Both the position numbers and the translations under genes were made by a program. Shown piece by piece: positions 1 through 8,600 of a stretch of DNA of 64,000 bases (position 1 is the stretch's first letter; every line of letters begins with the position of its first letter). The stretch comes from Mycobacterium pinniadriaticum (lineage in GTDB: Bacteria; Actinomycetota; Actinomycetes; Mycobacteriales; Mycobacteriaceae). The notes beneath the pieces were generated by a model. It was not told the DNA's origin. It worked only from the letters and a program-made list of their open reading frames with translations, and made no database searches. The stretch is taken from positions 1 to 64,000 of the forward strand of contig NZ_JAPJDO010000032.1 of NCBI RefSeq assembly GCF_026242045.1, given 5' to 3'.

Positions 1-78
1 CTCGAACGTCCCACCGACATCACCCCGCCGGAATCGGCCACCACCGAGGCGACATCAGCCGGAACGGAGGTCGCCTGA
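1..78 (+). CDS. 3' end of an unidentified gene (partial)
   Basis: The first 26 codons form an open frame ending in TGA at 76-78. They encode a Thr/Ala/Glu-rich tail (ESATTEATSAGTEVA) with no recognisable domain. Third-position GC is high, as in real genes here, but the fragment is too short to name. In M. tuberculosis the gene beyond sigF on this side is accA3; this tail does not look like a biotin carrier domain, so I do not assign it. Confidence 0.35.
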   Translation, partial: LERPTDITPPESATTEATSAGTEVA

Positions 79-284
79 AACACCCCAATCCACAGGTATT
101 GACAATTCCTCCCCTGTCAGCTGTCACGAGCCTGTACCGGTGGCGTAGTGTTCGAAAGAGGTTGAGTTAACAGCCGCCCGGAACTACGTCAATGACGTGC
201 GAGGCGCGCGAGCTCCCGCACTGTACGGGCTTACCCACTTGGCGTGATCCACAGTACGAATACTCGTTCACTGATGGAGTCACT

Positions 285-725
285 ATGTCTGTCACAAGCA
301 CAGATCAGTCCGAGCGTCCGGCTGCGTTGCATTCTCGTGATTGCCACACCGCACGCTTCACCACTCACTGGCCCGATGCCACCGTCGGGATCATCACCGT
401 CCAGGGCGAACTCGACGCGTCCAACTCCGCTGCCTTCGCCGACCATGTCGATGAATGCGCGGCCGCCGGCACCCATCTGGTCCTGGACCTCAGCCCACTG
501 CAGTTCTTCGGAACAGCCGGCTTCTCGGCACTGCACACGATCAACGTCCGTTGCGCCAACGCCTCGTCGCGGTGGGCAATGGTGACCGGCGACGCGGTAT
601 CCCGACTGCTGCGGGTGTGCGACCCGGACCATACGCTGCCGGTCGCCGACTCGATCGTCGAAGCGATCGCACTGCTCGACGGGGAACCTCGTCGACTACT
701 CCAGCTGGTCGCGGAGCCGCGCTAA
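285..725 (+). CDS. STAS-domain anti-sigma factor antagonist
   Basis: A 146-residue protein made mostly of one STAS domain (about residues 30-140), the fold of SpoIIAA/RsbV-type anti-anti-sigma factors that release a sigma factor by binding its RsbW-type inhibitor. The phosphorylation-site loop reads FFGTAGFSAL (residues 74-83), with Thr77 where classical members often have Ser. I chose ATG 285 because GGAG lies 5 bases upstream; an upstream in-frame ATG at 192 would add 31 residues unlike the family. The gene is convergent with sigF and overlaps its 3' end by 30 bases. The neighbourhood suggests it regulates the SigF/RsbW pair, but the partner is inferred. Confidence 0.85.
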   Translation: MSVTSTDQSERPAALHSRDCHTARFTTHWPDATVGIITVQGELDASNSAAFADHVDECAAAGTHLVLDLSPLQFFGTAGFSALHTINVRCANASSRWAMVTGDAVSRLLRVCDPDHTLPVADSIVEAIALLDGEPRRLLQLVAEPR

Positions 726-1487
726 GGACTTGGCCAACAGCCGCGAGACGTGCATCTGGGAGATGCCGACGCGCTCGGCGATCTGGGTCTGAGTCAGTGA
801 TTCGAAGAATCGCAGCAGAAGCACGGTGCGCTCCCGCTCCGGCAGCGCTTCCAGCAACGGACGCAGCGCTTCGCGGTTCTCGATCTGATCCAGGCTCAGG
901 TCGACGTCACCCAGCGTGTCGACGATCGCGGGTGCGTCGTCGTCGCCACCGCTGCCACCGCTGTCGATCGACAGCGTGTTGTACGAGCTGCCCGCGACCA
1001 GGCCTTCGACGACCTCTTCGCGTTCCATGCCGAGCTCCTCGGCCAGTTCGGAAGCGGTCGGTGCGCGCCCCAATCGCTGGGACAGTTCCGATGTGGCCGC
1101 ACCCAGCCGCAGGTGGAGCTCCTTGAGCCGGCGCGGCACCTTGACCGACCAGCTGTTGTCGCGGAAGTGACGGCGAACCTCGCCCATGATCGTGGGCACC
1201 GCGAAGGACACGAAGTCCGAACCGGTTTCGACGTCGTAGCGGATGACGGCGTTCACCAGGCCGACACGGGCCACCTGGACCAGGTCGTCGCGCGGTTCGC
1301 CACGACCGTCGAAACGACGGGCGATGTGGTCGGCAAGCGGTAGACACCGCTCGACGATGCGGTCGCGGTGCCGCTGGCGCTCCGTCGATTCGGGGTCTAG
1401 TTTCGCGAGCTCCCGGAACAGGTCGGGAACGTCCGCGTACTCCGAGTTCGCCCTTGGTGACGAACTGTTCGTGGCTCGGGGAGTCAC
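696..1487 (-). CDS. sigF: RNA polymerase sigma factor SigF
   Basis: A 263-residue sigma factor of the SigB/SigF/SigG group that directs RNA polymerase to stress and stationary-phase promoters. Region 2 spans about residues 42-120 (DDLVQVARVGLVNA, then FRDNSWSVKVPRR for -10 melting), region 3 is central, and region 4 is the last 50 residues (RERTVLLLRFFESLTQ, then a helix-turn-helix AERVGISQMHVSRL). The start is GTG 1487, overlapping the rsbW stop by four bases (GTGA), so translation is probably coupled to its anti-sigma factor. Two SigF-type promoters lie nearby, one before rsbW, which implies autoregulation. Synteny matches Rv3286c. Confidence 0.96.
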   Translation of the reverse strand: MTPRATNSSSPRANSEYADVPDLFRELAKLDPESTERQRHRDRIVERCLPLADHIARRFDGRGEPRDDLVQVARVGLVNAVIRYDVETGSDFVSFAVPTIMGEVRRHFRDNSWSVKVPRRLKELHLRLGAATSELSQRLGRAPTASELAEELGMEREEVVEGLVAGSSYNTLSIDSGGSGGDDDAPAIVDTLGDVDLSLDQIENREALRPLLEALPERERTVLLLRFFESLTQTQIAERVGISQMHVSRLLAKSLARLRDQLE

Positions 1488-1921
1488 TGCCCGGAGCCCG
1501 CCCGCCTCGTGGTCAAGGTGATGCCGAAAACCTGCCCGTCGCTACTGGGCTCGTGACCGTTGTGGAATGTCTGCACATCGTCGGTCAGCGAGCTCAGCAC
1601 GTGCCAGCTGAAGCTGCCGGGGGTGACCACGTCGTAGGTGTCGCAGGTGGTCGAGGCCTCCACGACGACCACGTCGTCGTGGGCGTCCACCACCACCACC
1701 AGCGTCGCGTCCGGTGACGCCGAACGGATCAGCCTGGTGCACGCCTCATCGACAGCCAGCCGCAGGTCGGCGACGGCGTCGAAATCCAGGTCTTCGAACG
1801 TGCCGACCGCGCCGACCACGGTGCGCAACACGGCGAGATTCTCCAACCTGGCGGCAACCCTCAACTCGACGGCGCTGGTGCCTCGCTGTGCCGCGCCACC
1901 TCGGCTTTCGGCATCGGTCAT
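1484..1921 (-). CDS. rsbW: Anti-sigma F factor RsbW/UsfX
   Basis: A 145-residue GHKL/HATPase-like serine kinase-type anti-sigma factor expected to sequester SigF. The N-box region reads LRLAVDEACTRLI (about residues 53-65). The usual ATP-lid DxGxG motif is not evident; the matching stretch is VVVEASTTCDTYDV, followed by PGSFSWHVLSSL. This degenerate nucleotide site fits my recollection of mycobacterial UsfX. The start is ATG 1921 with AGGAGG four bases upstream; an in-frame extension to 1978 is open but has no such site. It is the first gene of the rsbW-sigF operon. Confidence 0.92.
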   Translation of the reverse strand: MTDAESRGGAAQRGTSAVELRVAARLENLAVLRTVVGAVGTFEDLDFDAVADLRLAVDEACTRLIRSASPDATLVVVVDAHDDVVVVEASTTCDTYDVVTPGSFSWHVLSSLTDDVQTFHNGHEPSSDGQVFGITLTTRRAGSGQ

Positions 1922-2078
1922 CTGGCCTCCTGGCGATGTCGACCCGACACTACCCCAGTTCAGAGAGCTGCTAGCCACGGCGTTGCGCCGACCGAATCGG
2001 CCGGATTACCGATGCATACACGGATGGCGGAAGCGAGCACAGCACTGCCCGGGAAGTCGTCGTCATGATGGGTCCCTG

Positions 2079-2106
2079 GTACCCACCAAGCGGCTCGGGT
2101 CAAACC
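2079..2106 (-). promoter_or_regulatory. SigF-type promoter upstream of rsbW-sigF
   Basis: On the minus strand GGTTT (2106-2102) is followed after 17 bases by GGGTAC (2084-2079). This matches the mycobacterial SigF consensus GTTT-N15-17-GGGTAT. It points towards rsbW and leaves a leader of about 150 bases. The match implies autoregulation of sigF. The 1922-2313 interval otherwise shows no convincing gene. Confidence 0.75.
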
Positions 2107-2300
2107 TGACGATCGCAAGTTCCTGGTCGACATCGGCCCATTCCAGGACGCCTGACCGCGAAGGTCACCGCCCGGCTGATACCGACCCGACACCGACCGC
2201 TGATCCGCTGACGGCGTCATCGCCTGCGCCAGCGTAAATTTCGATCCCGGTAGGCCGAAAGTCGAAGTCGCTGGGCCGAAGCCGAGCTCGTCGACCGGGG

Positions 2301-2306
2301 TAGATT
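2301..2306 (+). promoter_or_regulatory. -10 box for the leaderless gene at 2314
   Basis: TAGATT lies 7 bases before ATG 2314. This fits a leaderless mycobacterial promoter, but no -35 is obvious. Confidence 0.4.
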
Positions 2307-2313
2307 GGAAAAG

Positions 2314-2526
2314 ATGACCGATCGGGACTCATTCCCCGACGACGTGCCCATCGCCGATATCGTCGAGCAAAACCGCAGTGCGGCAGGCGCGGCCGACGCA
2401 GACGATGTCGACGGAGATGACAGTGCGCTGATCGATGACGCCCTTCCACCGCTGGAGAGCGACGAATCAGATTGGCAGGAACAACACCAGGTCATCGAAG
2501 ATCCGGATCCGGACGAGTTGCGTTGA
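2314..2526 (+). CDS. Small acidic protein of unknown function
   Basis: A 70-residue, strongly acidic protein (many Asp/Glu, few Lys/Arg), beginning MTDRDSFPDD and ending QVIEDPDPDELR. It has no signal peptide, membrane segment or known catalytic motif and is probably disordered. ATG 2314 is preferred over TTG 2305 because a -10 box ends 7 bases upstream. It sits between the SigF operon and the SigF-driven stress genes, so a stress-linked role is possible but unproven. I do not recognise the family beyond a likely conserved actinobacterial hypothetical. Confidence 0.65.
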   Translation: MTDRDSFPDDVPIADIVEQNRSAAGAADADDVDGDDSALIDDALPPLESDESDWQEQHQVIEDPDPDELR

Positions 2527-2535
2527 TCACGCCAT

Positions 2536-2562
2536 GTTTGGCCCAATAGGCCCCCCGGGTAC
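2536..2562 (+). promoter_or_regulatory. SigF-type promoter for the Rho-N/CsbD genes
   Basis: GTTT (2536-2539), a 17-base spacer, then GGGTAC (2557-2562). This is a near-consensus SigF promoter 43 bases before the start at 2606 and has the same form as the promoter upstream of rsbW. Confidence 0.75.
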
Positions 2563-2605
2563 AAGCCCACCCGAGGAAACGCAACCTCAGCAAAGGGGGT
2601 AGGAG

Positions 2606-2788
2606 ATGTCGAGCGCCGCCGCGGCGAGAACCGAAGTCGACGACATTCGGTTCTTTCGACCCAGTCGGTCCTGCGCCTACGAAGGCTGGACCGTCGCTGA
2701 GCTCAAGAAGAGGGCGAAGCAGCTTGGGATTTCGGGGTATTCCGGGCTGAGCAAGGAAAAACTGATCGCACTGATCCGTAGTTATTGA
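2606..2788 (+). CDS. Rho N-terminal/SAP-like small protein
   Basis: A 60-residue protein. Residues 26-60 (YEGWTVAELKKRAKQLGISG then LSKEKLIALIRSY) form the short helix-extended-helix module found at the Rho N-terminus and in SAP-like nucleic-acid binding domains. It probably binds DNA or RNA; the target is unknown. The start is ATG 2606 with a GGGGG Shine-Dalgarno stretch around 2594-2598. It follows a SigF-type promoter and is 16 bases from the CsbD gene, so the two are likely co-transcribed in the general stress response. Confidence 0.8.
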   Translation: MSSAAAARTEVDDIRFFRPSRSCAYEGWTVAELKKRAKQLGISGYSGLSKEKLIALIRSY

Positions 2789-3377
2789 CCGGAAGGAAAG
2801 ATTCATGGCCGACGACAACAACAGCGGACCGGAAGAGGCAATCAAGGGCGTCGTCGAGGACGTCAAGGGCAAGGCCAAGGAAGTCGTGGGCACAGTGACC
2901 GGCCGCAACGACTTGATCAACGAAGGCAAGGCCCAGCAGGACAAGGCCGAGGCACAGCGCGATGCCGCCAAGAAAGAAGCCGAGGCAGAGGCGGCCCGCG
3001 CCGGCGCGAAGGCCGCCGAGGAGCGTCAGAAGGCGCACCAGTAGCACCATTCTTCTACGACAAATGCCCAGCGGATCCGCTGGGCATTTGTCGTAGAAGA
3101 GTTTAGTTCGCGGGAACCAGGGCCGCCGCGGCCAGAACGCGAACGCGGCGGCGATGGCCAGGATGACCGGGGCACCCATGCCCAGCAGCGTGTGTTGAAC
3201 GGGTCCGCAGGCGGCGGTGTCGAGTCCGGCCGCGCCGCTACACGTGGACACGGCGCCGCCCACCAGGAATCCGACACCTGCGGCAACGGCCGACAAGGTG
3301 AATCGGATAGCCGCACCCACACCGTCTTCGGCCGACCCGAACCGGACCGACCCTGGCCGTCCCCGCGCTTGCCGCAT
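2703..3377 (-). CDS. Two-TM membrane protein; open frame runs through the terminator (Rv3289c position)
   Basis: From ATG 3377 the first 90 residues look genuine: a basic N-terminus, a first membrane segment (about residues 26-46), a loop with Cys46 and Cys58, a second membrane segment (about 66-83), then the basic end WPRRPWFPR. It occupies the place of the small membrane gene Rv3289c. The frame then runs through the 3051-3100 palindrome and antisense to csbD and the Rho-N gene, stopping only at 2703; that tail is unlikely to be biological. A TAA at 3105-3103 in another frame suggests a one-base frameshift or a non-stop mRNA. Function is unknown. Confidence 0.45.
   Translation of the reverse strand: MRQARGRPGSVRFGSAEDGVGAAIRFTLSAVAAGVGFLVGGAVSTCSGAAGLDTAACGPVQHTLLGMGAPVILAIAAAFAFWPRRPWFPRTKLFYDKCPADPLGICRRRMVLLVRLLTLLGGLRAGAGRLCLGFFLGGIALCLGLVLLGLAFVDQVVAAGHCAHDFLGLALDVLDDALDCLFRSAVVVVGHESFLPVNNYGSVRSVFPCSARNTPKSQAASPSS
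2805..3044 (+). CDS. CsbD-like general stress protein
   Basis: A 79-residue hydrophilic protein of the CsbD family. The core is EEAIKGVVEDVKGKAKEVVG plus TGRNDLINEGKAQQDKAE, followed by an Ala/Glu/Lys-rich helical tail. CsbD proteins are sigma-B/SigF-type stress markers of unknown biochemical role. A good Shine-Dalgarno (GGAAGGAAAG) lies upstream of ATG 2805. It ends seven bases before a perfect palindrome that should terminate the transcript. Confidence 0.88.
   Translation: MADDNNSGPEEAIKGVVEDVKGKAKEVVGTVTGRNDLINEGKAQQDKAEAQRDAAKKEAEAEAARAGAKAAEERQKAHQ
3051..3100. terminator. Perfect 50-bp palindrome, probable bidirectional terminator
   Basis: Bases 3051-3075 are exactly the reverse complement of 3076-3100, so the 25-base arms meet with no spacer; the centre is GCGGATCCGC. 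It lies just after the CsbD stop and would form a very stable hairpin in either transcript. No U-tract follows, as is common for mycobacterial terminators. The minus-strand membrane gene reads into it without a stop. Confidence 0.8.
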
Positions 3378-3439
3378 CTTTGCTATTTGCCCGATGCGGG
3401 CCCGGGTAAACGTTGCGGGACAGCCGAATCGAGCGACGG

Positions 3440-4114
3440 TCAGCGGCCCGACAGCTCCCACACGCTGGCCGACATCCGGTCGGTCATCCTCGTCACCGTG
3501 ACCTGGCCGCCATCGTCACCCTGGCACGCCATCGCCTGCACGATGGCGTTGTTGCGCAGCCTGGCCTCCGCGTAACAGGTCCAGTCGAACGGGATACCGA
3601 TCTGCTGTTTGCTCCACCGCACGGTGTCGGCGTTGATCTCGGGAACGGTGAACTTCCACGCGGCATCGCCGCCGGTGCTCAACGCCCGCTGGCCGTCGCA
3701 GGCCTTGGCGTTCTTGGTACCGGCGGCGAACTGCGCTGCCGCCGCCCCGGCATCCGGATAGATCGCGACGGCCTCGGCCACGACGTGGTCATGCCTGTCA
3801 CCGTCGGTGAAAAGCAGGACGTGCAATCCCAGCGACTGGTCGCCGAGAAAGGCGGCCATGCCGGCGGCGTCGAGCGCCGAACACGCGGGGACTGCCGAGG
3901 AGCCGGGTATCGGCCGGGACTGATCGGCCTCCGTCTGCAGTCTGACGCCGACGATGTCGCGCAATTGCGCCGGGCCGATCAGCACCTGGTCGGTGTCATC
4001 GGCGCGCAGCGGCGTGATGCCCTGGGCCGGATTAGACACCGCAACGCCTGCGACGCTGTGCGCGCACCCGGCGAGCACCACCGCCGCCGCACCGAGGATC
4101 GCGGGCAACCGCAT
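3440..4114 (-). CDS. Lipoprotein with a PknH-like extracellular sensor domain
   Basis: A 224-residue predicted lipoprotein. A short hydrophobic signal ends in the lipobox LAGC with Cys17, followed by a secreted domain with paired cysteines (CSAL, KACDGQ, WTCYAE, MACQGDD) typical of mycobacterial PknH_C-like sensor lipoproteins. A role in binding an extracellular ligand is inferred from the family. The start is ATG 4114 with a TAGCAT -10 box seven bases upstream, so the mRNA is probably leaderless. The promoter overlaps the stop codon of lat. Confidence 0.8.
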   Translation of the reverse strand: MRLPAILGAAAVVLAGCAHSVAGVAVSNPAQGITPLRADDTDQVLIGPAQLRDIVGVRLQTEADQSRPIPGSSAVPACSALDAAGMAAFLGDQSLGLHVLLFTDGDRHDHVVAEAVAIYPDAGAAAAQFAAGTKNAKACDGQRALSTGGDAAWKFTVPEINADTVRWSKQQIGIPFDWTCYAEARLRNNAIVQAMACQGDDGGQVTVTRMTDRMSASVWELSGR

Positions 4115-4121
4115 GTCCCGA

Positions 4122-4127
4122 ATGCTA
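4122..4127 (-). promoter_or_regulatory. -10 box of the sensor lipoprotein gene
   Basis: TAGCAT on the minus strand, 7 bases before ATG 4114. It overlaps the lat stop codon (4127-4125), so the lipoprotein may have its own leaderless transcript. Confidence 0.5.
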
Positions 4128-5495
4128 GACCGCCGGCGGCAATACCTCTCTGAGGGCAGCCAGTGCGCGGTCGATCTCCGCGCGGGTCACGGTCAACGCG
4201 GGGCGGAACCGCACACTGTCCGGACCGCTGCCGAGCATGATCACCCCGCGATCCCACAGGGCGCTCAGCACGGCGTCGCGGCGCTCGGTGGACGGCAGGC
4301 TGAAGGCGCACATCAGCCCCCGGCCCCGCACGTCGCGGACGAGGTCGGGCAGCTGCCGGGCGAGGTCGTCCAGCCCGGCGAGCAGGTAGGCGCCCAGCTC
4401 GGCGGCGCCGGCGAACAGCTGTTCGGCCTCGATGACCTCTAATATCCGCCGGGAGCGCACCATGTCGACAAGGTTTCCGCCCCAGGTCGAATTGATCCGG
4501 GAGCTGACCGCGAACACGTTGTCGGCGACTTCGTCGACCCGCCGGCCGGCCATGATCCCGCATACCTGCGTCTTCTTGCCGAACGCGACGACGTCAGGGG
4601 TGAATCCCAGCTGCTGGTGGGCCCAGGCGGTGCCGGTGATGCCGCAGCCGGTCTGCACTTCGTCGGCAATCATCAGCGCGTCGTACTCGTCGCACAATTG
4701 GCGCATCGCGGCGAAGAACTGCGGGCGGAAGTGCCGGTCGCCCCCCTCGCCCTGGATCGGTTCGGCGATGAAGCAGGCGATGTCGTGCGGGTGGGTTTCG
4801 AATGCCTCGCGGGCCTGTCGGATGGATTCGGCTTCCAACGCGTCCATGGCCTGGTCCCTCAAGCCTGGGCGAAGGTAGGGAGCGTCGATGCGCGGCCAGT
4901 CGAATTTGGGGAATCGGGCCACCTTGACCGGGTCGGTGTTGGTCAGCGACAGGGTGTAGCCACTGCGCCCGTGGAAGGCACCCCGCAGGTGCATGACGCG
5001 GGTGCCCAGCGCGGGATCGATCCCGTGGGCTTCGTTGTGCCGGCTCTTCCAATCGAAGGCGACCTTCAGCGCGTTCTCCACCGCGAGAGCACCGCCGTCG
5101 ACGAAGAACAGGTGCGGCAGGTCGGGGTCGCCCAGCACCCTGGCGAAGGTGTCGACGAATCGCGCCATCGGCACGCTGTACACGTCGGAGTTGGACGGCT
5201 TGTTGATGGCGGCCTGGGCCAGCTCGGCACGGAACGCCGGGTCGTCGGCGAGTGCGGGATGGTTCATGCCCAACGCCGAGGAGGCGAAGAACGTGAACAT
5301 GTCGAGGTACCGCTTACCGTCGCGGGCGTCGACGAGCCAGGAACCCCTCGACTGTTGCAGATCGAGGACGAGATCGAGCCCGTCGGCCAGGATGCTGCGG
5401 GCCAGAACGGTACGGACATTTCCAGGTTCGACGACACGGCCCCGGTCGGTAGTTGCCCCCGACAACACGTCATCTCGCGATAAGAGTTCCGTCAT
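4125..5495 (-). CDS. lat: L-lysine 6-aminotransferase
   Basis: A 456-residue class III PLP aminotransferase that moves the epsilon-amino group of lysine to 2-oxoglutarate, giving 2-aminoadipate semialdehyde/piperideine-6-carboxylate and glutamate. The PLP lysine lies in VVAFGKKTQVCG (Lys307/308) and the pyridine-binding Asp278 in LMIADEVQTG. The length matches mycobacterial LAT (Rv3290c, about 449 residues). A TAGGAT -10 box six bases before the ATG suggests a leaderless message. Its pathway partners hglS and pcd lie about 5.7 kb away, separated by an inserted ctpI-type gene. Confidence 0.96.
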   Translation of the reverse strand: MTELLSRDDVLSGATTDRGRVVEPGNVRTVLARSILADGLDLVLDLQQSRGSWLVDARDGKRYLDMFTFFASSALGMNHPALADDPAFRAELAQAAINKPSNSDVYSVPMARFVDTFARVLGDPDLPHLFFVDGGALAVENALKVAFDWKSRHNEAHGIDPALGTRVMHLRGAFHGRSGYTLSLTNTDPVKVARFPKFDWPRIDAPYLRPGLRDQAMDALEAESIRQAREAFETHPHDIACFIAEPIQGEGGDRHFRPQFFAAMRQLCDEYDALMIADEVQTGCGITGTAWAHQQLGFTPDVVAFGKKTQVCGIMAGRRVDEVADNVFAVSSRINSTWGGNLVDMVRSRRILEVIEAEQLFAGAAELGAYLLAGLDDLARQLPDLVRDVRGRGLMCAFSLPSTERRDAVLSALWDRGVIMLGSGPDSVRFRPALTVTRAEIDRALAALREVLPPAV

Positions 5496-5501
5496 TAGGC
5501 G

Positions 5502-5507
5502 ATCCTA
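5502..5507 (-). promoter_or_regulatory. -10 box of lat
   Basis: TAGGAT on the minus strand, 6 bases before ATG 5495. This arrangement supports the chosen start as a leaderless one. Confidence 0.55.
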
Positions 5508-5600
5508 TCGTAATTTTTCCTTCATAGCAGCCATGTAGCAGGAATGTTTACACTCAATAGGCCGTAGTACCTCCGACGCGTGCGGGTCACTTCCAGCAGG

Positions 5601-5606
5601 TACGGT
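5601..5606 (+). promoter_or_regulatory. -10 box of the ctpI-type gene
   Basis: TACGGT, 7 bases before ATG 5614. It favours that ATG over the in-frame TTG at 5608. No clear -35 is visible. Confidence 0.4.
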
Positions 5607-5613
5607 TTTGGTC

Positions 5614-8600
5614 ATGTTGCTCACCGCGCCGCTGCGTGCGGGCATGGCGGTGGCTGGCCTGGCCGGATCGGCGGCCCTGCTGGGCGGCGACACCGCCGTT
5701 CGCACCGGTGCCCGGGCACTGAACGCCATACCCGGTGTCGGCCAGGTGAGCCGCTCGGTCGTCAACATGGCAGTCGAGGCGATCGGCGGACCGCCCGCCC
5801 GCCGAAGCAGCAGGCACGGCACCCGCCGTTGGATCGAAGTACGCGGTCTGAGCGGTCCCGACGCGGATGCCATCGCCACGGAGGTGCTGGCGGCGCTCCG
5901 GGAGGTACCGGGAGTCACCGACGCGGTCATCAACGCGTCGGTATCGCGGGTCGTGGTCACCATCGGCCCGGACGGGGTATCCGAAAGCCTGCGGGCGGTG
6001 GTCGCCGAGGCCGAGCGGCGGGCGCGCACCGAACCGCAAGGCGCCCGGCACCGTCCGATCACACTGCCGGGTGACGACGAAGTTCTGGTAGCCCGCACGT
6101 TCGGCGCGGCCGCGGCCACTGTCGGGCTCGGCCTGTCCCTGACCGGGCAGTTACTCCGGATGCCCGGCCTGCCCGACCTCGTCTCGGTCGTGCCGACGGT
6201 GGCCGACCACATCCCCGTCGTGCGCCGTCAACTCGAACGCAGACTCGGCCATGACGGCACCGATCTGCTGTTCTCCGTGACGAATTCGCTGGTCGCCACC
6301 CTGACCGTCTCCCCCACCTCCGCCGCCGCCGAGGCCGCCGCCCGGGCGATGCTCGCTGCCGAGGCGTGGAACTCCCGGCTAGCGTGGCGCCGGCACGAGC
6401 CGCTGCTGGCCGACAGCATCCCGACCGGCGGCGCCCCCAGGAGGGGAACCACCGAGTTCGCCGAGGGCGACGCCGAGGACTACGCGAACAGGGCCGGCTG
6501 GATCGGTGTCGTGGCCGCCGCGGCGATCGGCGCGGTGACCCGCAACCCGGCGATCAGCGGTGCGGCCGCCCTGGTCGCCGCGCCGAAGCCCACCCGCGCG
6601 ACCCGAGAAGCGTTCGGCTGTGCGATGACCCGCGGCCTGATCAACCATCACGATGCGCTGGTGATCAGGCCTCGTGCCCTGCGGGCGCTCGATCGGGTGG
6701 ATGTCATCGCCATCGACCCGCGCACCCTCTACACCGACGACCTCATGATCGGCCGCGTTCGCGGGGTGGAGAACTCGCATCGCGAGAGGGCCTGGGAGGC
6801 TGCGCAAGTCGCCCTCCGCGAGGGAAAGCTCACGCCGGGCTGGCATCCGCTGGCCAAGATCAAGGGCGCCGGCCGGGCGGGCGAGGCGCTGGTGAGTCCC
6901 GTCCGAAAGCCCCTGGCAAGCGCCCTGGTGAGCGAGGCCCGCAAGACCGGCGCGCGGGTGGTGTCGGTCGATGACGACGGTCTGCGCTCGCTGGCCCAGG
7001 GCTTCGACAAGCTGTACCCGATGGGTGATTCGCTGGACGACGCACTGGCCGGCCTGGTGGCCGAGCTCGGCGCCGACGGCTGCACCGTGGCGTTGCTGAC
7101 CACCTCGGCGATGGCCGCCCAACACGAGGCCGATATCACTGTCGGCGTCGCCCACGGTTCGGTACCGCCCTGGGGTGCCGATGTTTTCGTTCCCGACCTG
7201 CCCGCGGTGTGGCGGGTCCTGCGAGCCATTCCCGTCGCTCGCTCGACCGCCGCCAAGGGCGTGCGGCTGTCGATGTCGAGTTCGGCGATCGGCGCGTTGA
7301 TGCTGATTCCCGGTGTTCCGGGCTACGGTCCCGAGTCGGTCAATCTCGGTGTGCTGGGCGGACTCTGGGCGGGTTTCAACTCGGGCAGCAAGCTTTTCGC
7401 CGACCCGCTGCCGGTGCCCGAGCCCGGGCACGACTGGCATGCGCTGTCGACGGCCGAGGTGCAACGCCTACTTCCCCGCCCGCCGGCCATGTCCGACCAG
7501 CCGCACAGCGAGCCGTCTCCGCTGCTACTGCCGATCCGGGCGCTGAACCAGGCCCGCAGCTCCACCTGGACGTTGCTGCGCGAATTCGCCGGCGAGATGC
7601 GAAGCAACCTGGCCGATCCGATCACACCGATCCTGGCCACCGGCGCGGTGGCCAGTGCACTGCTGGGCTCCCCGCTGGACGCGGTGCTCGTCGGCGGTGT
7701 GCTCCTCGCCAACGCGGCCCTCTCCTCCGAACAGCAGCTGCATGCCGAACGGGTGCTGCGGCGCCTGATGTCCGTTCAGGATCCGTTGGCCCGCCGCCGC
7801 GTCGGCGAGTTGGCCGGACACCACAGCGAACACATTGCCGCGGCAAGTCTCCGACCCGGCGACGTCATCGAGGTGCGCGCCGGTGAGGTCGTGCCGGCGG
7901 ATGCCCGCCTGCTCGAGGCCGGCGACCTCGAAGTCGACGAGTCCACGTTGACCGGTGAATCACTCCCGGTGCCCAAACAGACCCTCCCGACGCCGGGCGC
8001 GCCGCTGGCCGAGCGCGCCTGCATGATCTACGACGGCACCACGGTGGTGGCCGGCACCGCGCTGGCCGTCGTCACCGCGGTGGGCCCGATGACCGAGATG
8101 CGCCGCGCGCTGGCCATGGCGCCGACGAAGTCCCGCGAGATCGGCCTGCAGCGACAACTGAGCCGCATCACCAACCGCGCGCTGCCCTGGAGCCTTGCCG
8201 GCGGTGCGGCGGTGGGTCTGTTCAGCGTGCTGCGTGGCACACCGCTGCGCGAGTCGGTTGCCAGCGCGGTGGCGCTGACCGTCGCTGCTGTTCCCGAGGG
8301 TCTGCCGCTGGTGGCCACGCTGGCGCAGCTGGCGGCCGCGCGCCGTCTCACCAACGAGTCCGTCCTGGTCCGCAACGCGCACTCGGTGGAAGCGCTGGCG
8401 CGCCTGGACGTGGTGTGCTTCGACAAGACGGGCACACTGAGCGAGAACCGGTTGCGGGTGAAGGCGGTGCGGCCGCTGACCGGCTACACGGAGGAACAGG
8501 TTCTGCACGCGGCGTTGTCCACGTCGTACTCGAGGCACAAGCACCGCGTCGAGCACGCCACCGACGACGCGATCCATGAGGCCGCCGGGCCGCAAGAGCT

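Noticed and set aside
99..151. TTGACA (99-104) as promoter of the STAS gene
   Set aside because: No convincing -10 at 16-19 bases; TAGTGT at 146-151 is too far. Left unassigned.
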